Below, in pieces: positions 48,220 through 54,108 of a DNA stretch of 54,108 nt. Under the pieces are notes generated by a model. It saw only the letters and a program-made list of their open reading frames with translations. It was not told the DNA's origin and did not search any database. The DNA comes from Chitinophagales bacterium. GTDB lineage: Bacteria > Bacteroidota > Bacteroidia > Chitinophagales > Saprospiraceae. Numbering within the stretch: the stretch's first letter is position 1; the number at the start of each line of letters is the position of its first letter. The DNA is taken from positions 1-54,108 of the forward strand of contig JAAFJN010000035.1 of NCBI GenBank assembly GCA_013298845.1, in the 5' to 3' direction. Both the position numbers and the translations under genes were made by a program.

Positions 48220-48288
48220 CCGTACCTCCGTAGCGGCGGGTTTCAAACCCGCCGCTACGGAGGTACGGAGGTACGGAGGTACGGAGGC
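48220..48288. repeat. REP-like palindrome 2 plus 8-bp tandem repeat
   Basis: 48220-48243 and 48245-48268 form a 24-bp perfect stem (core CCTCCGTAGCGGCGGGTTT) around a single C. From about 48259 the 8-bp unit GGAGGTAC is repeated three times and ends GGAGG, so the right arm has been extended by slippage. The core matches palindrome 1 at 47479-47534. Confidence 0.88.
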
Positions 48289-48307
48289 CATTTCACCCGC
48301 GAAGAAC

Positions 48308-48348
48308 AGCCCCCCTCTCCCCTCTAATAGTGGTGAGGGGGCTTTTTT
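48308..48348 (+). terminator. Terminator-like hairpin after the transposase unit
   Basis: AGCCCCCCTC (48308-48317) pairs with GAGGGGGCT (48335-48343), with one bulged C, followed by TTTTTT. Confidence 0.7.
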
Positions 48349-48367
48349 CGGTAGTCTCAAAAATTAG

Positions 48368-48398
48368 TTGCCCATGTAAAGATAAAAGTTTAATTTTG
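48368..48398 (+). promoter_or_regulatory. Promoter of the TonB receptor-nadR operon
   Basis: TTG (48368-48370) and TAATTTTG (48391-48398) are 20 bp apart. The -7 element matches TAnnTTTG. The leader to the ATG at 48455 would be about 50 nt, too short for a large riboswitch. Confidence 0.6.
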
Positions 48399-48454
48399 CG
48401 TTGAATTTACACAATATAAAAAATTTGAAGAAACGCTGTTCGTTTCACCGCAAA

Positions 48455-50449
48455 ATGAAGCCATTTACCATTACTTCCCTCTGCTGCACTTTTTTTGCAG
48501 CAACCCACCTGTCGGGACAAGGCACTCCCGACAACACCGACACACTCCCGGAAGCACTCATTATCTACCGCGCCGACCAACGCACCCCAATAACATTTCA
48601 GAACATTTCAGCCGCTTATATTCAGGCCCGTACAATCGGACAGGAACCCTCCTTTCTGCTTTCCGAGACGCCTTCCATCACCAATTACTCCGACGCGGGT
48701 AATGCGCAGGGTTATTCCTATTTTCGGATGCGCGGCATTGACCAAACCCGCATCAATATTACCCTCGACGGTGTTCCGCTCAATGAACCGGAAGACCAGG
48801 GCGCTTATTTTTCCAATTTTCCCGATTTGTGGAATTCGGTGGGACAAATTCAAATCCAACGCGGCGTGGGTACCTCCAAAAACGGGGTGGCCAATTACGG
48901 CGGCAGTATCCAATTAACCAGTTTGCCCTTCGCCGACTCCAGCCAGAGCACCATCGGCGTTGGGTATGGCTCTTTTAATAGTTCGCGTTTTTTTGGCGAA
49001 TACCAAAGCGGGTTTCGGAAAGGGAAAGCCCTGTACGCCCGCGTGTCTCAAGTACAATCCGAGGGCTATAAATACCATTCGGGCAACAACGCGCAATCGG
49101 CTTTTCTCAGTGCCGGATGGATGACCAATGCTTCCTTTTGGAAAATAAACCTCCTCGCCGGGCGGCAACGCAATCAACTGGCCTGGCTGGGCGTCCCCGA
49201 GTCCCAAATTCAGGAAGACCCCCGCAGCAACGCCAACAGCCCGCAGGAATACGATGCCTTTACCCAATGCCTGACCCAATTGCAGCACCATTGGAGCCTG
49301 ACACCCACGGCTCGTTTGCAAAGCAGCGTTTATTACACTTTTTTGGAGGGAAATTACGATTTTGACTTTAATAATTTTTTGGGTTTCTCCTCCACCCCGG
49401 AACTGTATAATTACGCTTTCAGGTCGCATTTGAACGGTTTTTTTAGCAATTATTCGGTAGAAAAACGTCATTTTGACTGGACAGTGGGCATTCATGCCAA
49501 CCGGTACACCCGCCAACACACGGGCAGCGAACGGGTGTTGGGACAATTGTACCAAAATACCGGCTATCGGTCCGAAATCAGCGCATTTAGCAAAAGCCAA
49601 TACCAATGGCGGCGTTTTCGCATTTTCGCCGATGTTCAATATCGTTATTCGACCTTTGATTACCGTGGAAACGCGACTTTGGAAAAAATGCACTGGCAAT
49701 TTATCAATCCCAAAGCCGGGTTTAGTTTTTTGGCCAATGCTAAAAACACCTTATACTACAATATTGGGCAAACGGGACGTGAACCCACCCGCAACGACTT
49801 GTTCGGCGGCAACGACGATTTGTTGGTTGATTCTTTGGGAAATGCGGTATTATCCATCAAATCACCCGAATACGTGCTGGATCAGGAGTTGGGATGGCGT
49901 TATCAGTCAGCAAAACTGCGGTGTAGCGCCAACGTGTATTACCTGGATTTTGAAAACGAAATTGTGCTGGATGGAAAATTCGGCCCCAACGGACTGGCCC
50001 TGACGAACAAAGTGGAGCAAAGTATCCGAACTGGCATAGAGTTGGAAGCCCAATTGTGCGTGCACACGCGCTGGTACCTGACGCACGCATCGTCGTTGAA
50101 TTACAGCCGGATTAAGGAGCAAAAAGAAGTTTTTCAACCCATTCTAACGCCCCCGTTACTGGTTTTTCAGGAAGTCGAGTACCGGGCACGGCGCTGGAGT
50201 TGGGCCGTTTCGGGGCGTTACCAGAATGCCTCGTTTATTGATTTTGCCAATACGGCCCAGGTACCATCTTATTGGTTATGGAACAGCCGGATGTCATTTG
50301 CTGTCAAAGGCTGGTCGCTGCGGCTTTTTGCCAATAACCTGACCAATATTCGGTATTTTAACCACGGCTATATGGATGTGGATGGCCGCAAAAAACTATT
50401 TGTACAAGCCCCGTTTAACCTGTATGGTGCGGTGGAATACACTTTTTAA
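48455..50449 (+). CDS. TonB-dependent outer-membrane receptor, probably for an NAD precursor
   Basis: A 664-residue transporter. The signal peptide is about 1-22 (HLSGQ). There is no carboxypeptidase-like domain. The plug starts near residue 30 (LPEALIIYRAD) and includes YSYFRMRGIDQTRINITLDG, NEPEDQGAYFSNF and VGTSKNGVANYGGSIQL (key words: RMRGID, LDGVPLNEPEDQG, NYGGSI). The barrel ends with an aromatic residue (VEYTF), as needed for assembly. nadR begins 5 bp after its stop. Receptors paired with nadR or pnuC in other bacteria are predicted to import nicotinamide riboside, which makes this ligand the best guess. No pnuC is seen in the window. Confidence 0.88.
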   Translation: MKPFTITSLCCTFFAATHLSGQGTPDNTDTLPEALIIYRADQRTPITFQNISAAYIQARTIGQEPSFLLSETPSITNYSDAGNAQGYSYFRMRGIDQTRINITLDGVPLNEPEDQGAYFSNFPDLWNSVGQIQIQRGVGTSKNGVANYGGSIQLTSLPFADSSQSTIGVGYGSFNSSRFFGEYQSGFRKGKALYARVSQVQSEGYKYHSGNNAQSAFLSAGWMTNASFWKINLLAGRQRNQLAWLGVPESQIQEDPRSNANSPQEYDAFTQCLTQLQHHWSLTPTARLQSSVYYTFLEGNYDFDFNNFLGFSSTPELYNYAFRSHLNGFFSNYSVEKRHFDWTVGIHANRYTRQHTGSERVLGQLYQNTGYRSEISAFSKSQYQWRRFRIFADVQYRYSTFDYRGNATLEKMHWQFINPKAGFSFLANAKNTLYYNIGQTGREPTRNDLFGGNDDLLVDSLGNAVLSIKSPEYVLDQELGWRYQSAKLRCSANVYYLDFENEIVLDGKFGPNGLALTNKVEQSIRTGIELEAQLCVHTRWYLTHASSLNYSRIKEQKEVFQPILTPPLLVFQEVEYRARRWSWAVSGRYQNASFIDFANTAQVPSYWLWNSRMSFAVKGWSLRLFANNLTNIRYFNHGYMDVDGRKKLFVQAPFNLYGAVEYTF

Positions 50450-50454
50450 CGCCA

Positions 50455-51435
50455 ATGGTACAAGCCTTTGTTTTTGGTAAATTTTTACCTTTTCACCGTG
50501 GCCACGAAGCCATGATTCGTTTTGCACGCGGGCATTGTGACCGGTTAAACGTACTCATTTGCGCCAGTGACCGCGAACATATCCCGGGGGAAGTTCGTCG
50601 CCAATGGCTGGCAGCAACGTTTCCACCGGAAAGCGGGATCAATATTCAGGTATTTGACTATCGGGAAAGCGATTTTCCGAATACTTCGGTTTCATCGCGG
50701 GAGGTATCGGCCATTTGGTCGGCCTTGTTCCGGCAACTATTCCCGGATGTTCAATTGCTCGTAACCTCTGAGCCGTACGGGGATTATGTTGCGGCGTACA
50801 TGGGCATCCGGCACTTGGCATTTGACCCCGGTCGGCAGCAGGTGCCCGTGTCGGCCACGGAAATTCGCCGAAATATTTCCGATTACTGGTCATTTCTTCC
50901 CGATGTGGTGAAACCGTATTTTGTGCAAAAAGTGGCCATTTTAGGTACGGAATCAACGGGGAAAAGTACATTAGCCCAATATTTGGCCCAAACCCACCGT
51001 TGCACTCTGGTCACCGAAGCGGGACGGGATATTGTGACTAACTCGACCAATTGTACCCTCGAGCAACTGTACGAAATCGCCCGTGAACACGCCCGGCGCA
51101 TCGAACAAGCCCAACGCGGGCCGCACGCTTTGGTCATTCTGGATACCGATATTCACATTACCCAGTCGTACGCCCGTTATTTTTTTGGCCAGTACCTTTC
51201 CATTTCCCCAGAAATCCGGGCGGTAAACCGCGCCCAACAATACCTCTACCTCACCAAAGACGTACCTTATCACCAGGATGGCACCCGCCTAAACGAAACA
51301 GAACGCAACGCACTCGATTTGTCCCACCGGGATACCTTAAAGGAATACGGGATTTTGTACACCGAAATTGCGGGAAATTGGTCGGAGCGCCACCGGGCAG
51401 CCTCTGACATTGTAGCCCAACTCCAACGATGTTAA
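50455..51435 (+). CDS. nadR: NadR-type bifunctional NMN adenylyltransferase / ribosylnicotinamide kinase
   Basis: A 326-residue cytoplasmic enzyme for NAD salvage from nicotinamide riboside. The first half (about 1-155) is the adenylyltransferase: GKFLPFHRGHEAM with the HxGH site at 14-17, and VSATEIRRNI as the ISxTxxR site. The second half (from about 158) is the kinase: GTESTGKST Walker A (164-172), VTEAGRDI, and LDTDIHIT. The helix-turn-helix repressor domain of the enterobacterial NadR is absent, so this is the purely enzymatic form. Its start is 5 bp after the receptor stop, so the two surely share one mRNA. Riboside taken in by the receptor could be turned to NAD by this one protein. 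Confidence 0.93.
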   Translation: MVQAFVFGKFLPFHRGHEAMIRFARGHCDRLNVLICASDREHIPGEVRRQWLAATFPPESGINIQVFDYRESDFPNTSVSSREVSAIWSALFRQLFPDVQLLVTSEPYGDYVAAYMGIRHLAFDPGRQQVPVSATEIRRNISDYWSFLPDVVKPYFVQKVAILGTESTGKSTLAQYLAQTHRCTLVTEAGRDIVTNSTNCTLEQLYEIAREHARRIEQAQRGPHALVILDTDIHITQSYARYFFGQYLSISPEIRAVNRAQQYLYLTKDVPYHQDGTRLNETERNALDLSHRDTLKEYGILYTEIAGNWSERHRAASDIVAQLQRC

Positions 51436-51725
51436 AATATTGACAAAAAAAATCCCCCCAACATGCAACCTGCCTCCGCCCTAAGCCCCTAAGCATTGTA
51501 CTAAATAATTACACTTAGATTTCTGTTTTTATAACAGCATCTAAAAAACGTGATTTGTGAATGAAATGAAGCCCTTTCGATGCAACTATCGGAAGGTTTT
51601 TTTATGGTGATAAAAAATATCAGTCGCACAGAATGAAACTTCGGGCGGGTGAATTTCATTGTTGATAGAAAAAGAAAGGCGCGAGCGTATTTTACCCGGC
51701 ATATTGCACAAAAACACAGTTGCCT
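51436..51725. other. 290-bp intergenic region after nadR
   Basis: It holds a terminator at 51573-51603. No clear -7 element was found before the next ATG at 51726, though a promoter should lie in 51604-51725. Confidence 0.5.
51573..51603 (+). terminator. Intrinsic terminator downstream of nadR
   Basis: CCTTTCGAT (51573-51581) pairs with ATCGGAAGG (51588-51596), one T-G wobble, loop GCAACT, followed by seven T. Confidence 0.8.
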
Positions 51726-52742
51726 ATGCTTAATGTGGACACATGGCGCAATCTATCTGCCGCCGAAATTACCTTACTCCGCGAACCGGAAAAAGAACAA
51801 GTCTCCACTGTTCTGCCCCTTTTGCTCAAAGAATTAGTGCTAAAAAAATGGATTCAGGTGCGGATTGGCACCCGTCCTGTACCAACTGCCGTTTTGGTCC
51901 TCGAAGGAATCTTTTGTATCGGTGCTTTTTTGGCCAATGTCTTCGTGGGGCTGGCCGCGCTCCTGCTTTTTATTTTAATAAACCAATACAGCCGGAAAAA
52001 ACCGCGCAACTTGATTTACATCACGCCCATTGGGGAACAACAGGCCGAAGTACCCATTAACCGTACATTTTTACACGAATTCCTTTCGGATCTTCGCGTT
52101 GTTATCCAAAAAAACCAGGGTAATTGCAATTGGCCGGAATTTTTGACCTATTTAAAAAGCAAATACCAGAGTAACCAAAATTTCCACCAACAAGTATTGG
52201 CGCAAGGTTTGCTCATGCGCCGCTTGATCGTTTGGGACGGTGCCAAACAACAGTATCAACGCACCGAAAGCGGAAATCAGATGGTCGCCGCTATTGATCA
52301 ACGGCTCCAGGAAGGTATGCCATTGGCGTCATTGGTGCGCAAAAAATCACCCGAAGCCCTACAATTGCTCTTAGCATTGGGCGGATTGGCGCTGCTGCTA
52401 CCCAATATGCAAGGCTTTTATTCCGATTTGCTCGAACTTTTGCCCGCTGATATTGACGCCTTACAGGAAAAAACCGAACACATGTCCTTGTCCGACGGCG
52501 GCGGCGAATCCATCTATTTCGACGATCATGAAAAACCGACTAACCCCGATGCTACCCAAGAAGCCACTTCTTACAACGAAAGTTGGCTCGATTCACTGGA
52601 CGGTGAACTGCTCGATGGATCTTTGGACAGTAATTTGGGTGGTGATTTAGATACCTCAGACGGCGGCAGTGGCGATGGTGGCTCCGACGGAGATGGCGGT
52701 GGCGACGGCGGTGGTTGTGGCGGCGGATGCGGCGGTGATTAA
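51726..52742 (+). CDS. Membrane protein with Asp/Gly/Cys-rich tail (TIGR04222-like)
   Basis: A 338-residue protein without a signal peptide. The first part is cytoplasmic-looking and helical (WRNLSAAEITLLREPEKEQ, LPLLLKELVLKKWIQV). A hydrophobic pair lies at about 57-88 and a third segment at about 214-230 (LLLALGGLALLL). The C-terminal 70 residues are very acidic and glycine-rich and end in CGGGCGGD, a tail seen in proteins of the TIGR04222 type. The next gene encodes a GRPD-like protein, and I recall such genes often found as pairs. Function is unknown. The cysteines at the end could bind metal or be a processing signal. ATG at 51726 is used. Confidence 0.65.
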   Translation: MLNVDTWRNLSAAEITLLREPEKEQVSTVLPLLLKELVLKKWIQVRIGTRPVPTAVLVLEGIFCIGAFLANVFVGLAALLLFILINQYSRKKPRNLIYITPIGEQQAEVPINRTFLHEFLSDLRVVIQKNQGNCNWPEFLTYLKSKYQSNQNFHQQVLAQGLLMRRLIVWDGAKQQYQRTESGNQMVAAIDQRLQEGMPLASLVRKKSPEALQLLLALGGLALLLPNMQGFYSDLLELLPADIDALQEKTEHMSLSDGGGESIYFDDHEKPTNPDATQEATSYNESWLDSLDGELLDGSLDSNLGGDLDTSDGGSGDGGSDGDGGGDGGGCGGGCGGD

Positions 52743-52773
52743 AAACTTATTTTCTTTTCCCGTTGACAACACA

Positions 52774-53268
52774 ATGCTAAGCACCCATCCTGAACTTTGG
52801 CAAGCCATTTTGGCGTTTCATCCCGATCACCCGACGGCTATTTTACCTTTTTCCAAACGTTTAGCGCTGGAACAGGGCTGGACGCGGCGTTATGCGGTGC
52901 GGGCCATTGAAGAATACAAAAAATTTATCTTTTTGGTGTGCATCGCCGGGCACCCGGTTACCCCGTCGGAGCAAATAGACGAAGTATGGCACCTCCACCT
53001 GATTTATACCCGCTCGTATTGGGATGATTTTTGCGGGCAAGTCCTGAAACGCCCCGTGCACCATAACCCCACCGAAGGCGGCCCAAGCGAAGATGCCCGG
53101 TACCACCAACAATACCAACAAACACTGGATACCTACGCAACGGTGTTCGGTATTGCCCCTCCCGAAGACATTTGGCCCCCGGTAGCGGAGCGGTTTCGGC
53201 GCGGTATTCGACAACGCCACCGACCCATGACCTGGTTGCAGGCGTTCAAAAATCGTTTTATGCGATAA
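52774..53268 (+). CDS. GRPD-like protein (glycine-rich-domain-protein-like, DUF1399 type)
   Basis: A 164-residue soluble protein. QIDEVWHLHLIYTRSYWDDF matches the conserved core of the plant glycine-rich domain protein family and its bacterial kin (key words: DEVWHLHL, YWDDFC), then HHNPTEGGPSEDARYHQQYQQTLDTY (key words: HNPTEGG, RY-QQY-TL-TY). The His-rich WHLHL and HH pairs suggest metal binding. Its role in bacteria is unknown. It starts 31 bp after the Gly/Cys-tailed membrane protein and is most likely its partner. The open frame upstream of 52774 overlaps that gene's repetitive tail and is not used. Confidence 0.75.
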   Translation: MLSTHPELWQAILAFHPDHPTAILPFSKRLALEQGWTRRYAVRAIEEYKKFIFLVCIAGHPVTPSEQIDEVWHLHLIYTRSYWDDFCGQVLKRPVHHNPTEGGPSEDARYHQQYQQTLDTYATVFGIAPPEDIWPPVAERFRRGIRQRHRPMTWLQAFKNRFMR

Positions 53269-53292
53269 ACTTTCGCTTCTAAAACAGTTTCT

Positions 53293-53300
53293 TACCTTTG
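53293..53300 (+). promoter_or_regulatory. -7 element of the TSUP permease gene
   Basis: TACCTTTG matches TAnnTTTG, with TTTC at 53271-53274 as a possible -33 element 18 bp upstream. It ends only 3 nt before the ATG at 53304, so the transcript would be leaderless. Confidence 0.6.
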
Positions 53301-53303
53301 GGC

Positions 53304-54020
53304 ATGCTTTTTTACCCATTATTATTTGTTGTTGCCCTGCTTTATGCCATGGTGGGGCACGGTGGGGCCAGCGGTTATTTGGCTTTGATGGCCATTTGGG
53401 GCGTATCACCTTCAACCATGAAAGCCACCGCGTTATTGCTGAATTTATTCGTGTCATCGGTGGCTTTTGTGCAATTTTACCGGGGCGGGCATTTTCGCTG
53501 GCCTTTATTTTGGCCCCTTGCGCTGGCTTCCATTCCGTTGGCTTGGCTGGGTGGCACGGTTCAAATTGATGCCCAATTGTACAAAAAAATGCTGGGGGTG
53601 CTGCTACTTTTACCCCTGTTGCGCTTGTTGTTCCGCCAGGAAGTAGATGCTTCGGCCCTGAAACCGGCCAATAATTATTATTTATTCCTCATTGGCGGGG
53701 TTATTGGGTATTTATCCGGCCTTATTGGTATTGGTGGTGGTATTTTATTGTCGCCGCTGCTGCTGCTGCTGCGATGGAGTACCCAACAACAGACCGCCGC
53801 CATTAGTGCTTTATTTATTTTTGTAAACTCCTTCGCGGGGTTATTGGGGCAAATGAGCAAAGGTCTTCAATTCAGCGGCGACATGTATCTCTACGTACTG
53901 GTGGCATTTACCGGTGGACTGTTGGGTGCGCATTGGGGCGCGCTAAAAATGCGTCAAGAGCAACTAAAGTACGTCCTGATTGTTGTGTTACTCATTGCAG
54001 TTTTTAAACTTTTTCAATAA
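53304..54020 (+). CDS. TSUP (TauE/SafE) family permease
   Basis: A 238-residue inner-membrane protein with seven or eight hydrophobic segments in two halves. Each half opens with the family glycine motif: VGHGGASGYLALMAI (about 19-33) and IGIGGGILLSPLL (about 144-156). Members export or import sulfite, sulfoacetate, taurine-type compounds or other anions. MoaD follows one base after the stop, so a link with molybdenum cofactor, which needs sulfur transfer and serves sulfite-handling enzymes, is possible but not proven. ATG at 53304, directly after the -7 box, is preferred to TTG at 53298. Confidence 0.88.
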   Translation: MLFYPLLFVVALLYAMVGHGGASGYLALMAIWGVSPSTMKATALLLNLFVSSVAFVQFYRGGHFRWPLFWPLALASIPLAWLGGTVQIDAQLYKKMLGVLLLLPLLRLLFRQEVDASALKPANNYYLFLIGGVIGYLSGLIGIGGGILLSPLLLLLRWSTQQQTAAISALFIFVNSFAGLLGQMSKGLQFSGDMYLYVLVAFTGGLLGAHWGALKMRQEQLKYVLIVVLLIAVFKLFQ

Positions 54021-54021
54021 A

Positions 54022-54108
54022 ATGGCGTTAAAAATCCTCGTTTTTGGGCAATTAACCGAAATCACCCAAACCTCCGAACTGGAATGGGAAACCGTGGAAC
54101 AGGTGGGG
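54022..54108 (+). CDS. moaD: MoaD, molybdopterin synthase sulfur carrier subunit (partial, cut by window end)
   Basis: The first 29 codons read MALKILVFGQLTEIT, then SELEWETVEQVG. This is the MoaD beta-grasp start (KILVFGQLxEIxG...E). The protein, about 80 residues when whole, carries sulfur as a C-terminal thiocarboxylate to form molybdopterin with MoaE. Its ATG comes one base after the TSUP stop, so the genes share an mRNA. The other moa genes probably lie to the right of the window. Confidence 0.8.
   Translation, partial: MALKILVFGQLTEITQTSELEWETVEQVG

Overview
The window looks like chromosomal DNA of a free-living Bacteroidota bacterium, probably of the class Saprospiria. This placement is inferred from gene content, because no rRNA is present. 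The pointers are type IX secretion (T9SS) and gliding proteins (GldN, PorP/SprF, PorE-like, SprB-like, several T9SS sorting tails), a short RpoD of the Bacteroidota type, and many promoters with the Bacteroidota -7 element TAnnTTTG. No phage, integron or CRISPR array was seen. The only mobile-element gene is a small HUH transposase.

Layout. 1-2.7 kb: short repeats on both sides of a TonB-dependent receptor. 2.7-4.3 kb: a TetR repressor and the NmrA-type reductase it probably controls, with identical operators. 4.4-6.8 kb: TerC, a TPMT-like methyltransferase and an alpha/beta hydrolase on the minus strand. 6.8-12.3 kb: a RibF-glycosyltransferase fusion, GldN, RseP, HscB and tRNA-Leu(CAA). 12.4-15.7 kb: envelope genes on the minus strand, including a second GldN-like protein with two modules. 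15.7-18.7 kb: a VTE5-like/DUF92 fusion, a methyltransferase and a homogentisate-phytyltransferase-like UbiA protein, which resembles part of the tocopherol pathway. 19.7-21.9 kb: rpoD and an RsmB-type rRNA methyltransferase. 22.3-27.7 kb: a secreted PhoX-like protein followed by two c-type cytochromes. 29.5-40.3 kb: a PorP/SprF - PorE-like - PorE-like - giant SprB-like adhesin operon. 40.4-46.9 kb: mixed genes (helical hypothetical protein, fibronectin-type T9SS cargo, VOC protein, glycosyltransferase, NIPSNAP protein, membrane-bound winged-helix regulator). 47-48.3 kb: a sigma-54-type promoter with twin upstream sites, then a HUH transposase between two long REP-like palindromes. 48.4-51.4 kb: a TonB receptor and NadR operon. 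51.7-54.1 kb: a Gly/Cys-tailed membrane protein with a GRPD-like partner, a TSUP permease and the start of moaD.

The clearest functional units are: (i) the surface secretion operon, where PorP and PorE proteins probably anchor the adhesin; (ii) the prenyl-lipid cluster, where the fusion could activate phytol or another prenyl alcohol for the prenyltransferase; (iii) the receptor-NadR pair for an NAD precursor; and (iv) the TetR/NmrA switch. Intergenic DNA is rich in palindromes built from short words, in several separate families.

Limits. All calls come from reading sequence and recalling family motifs. No alignment, profile search or folding was run. Start codons were chosen from signal peptides, family N-termini and promoter positions.
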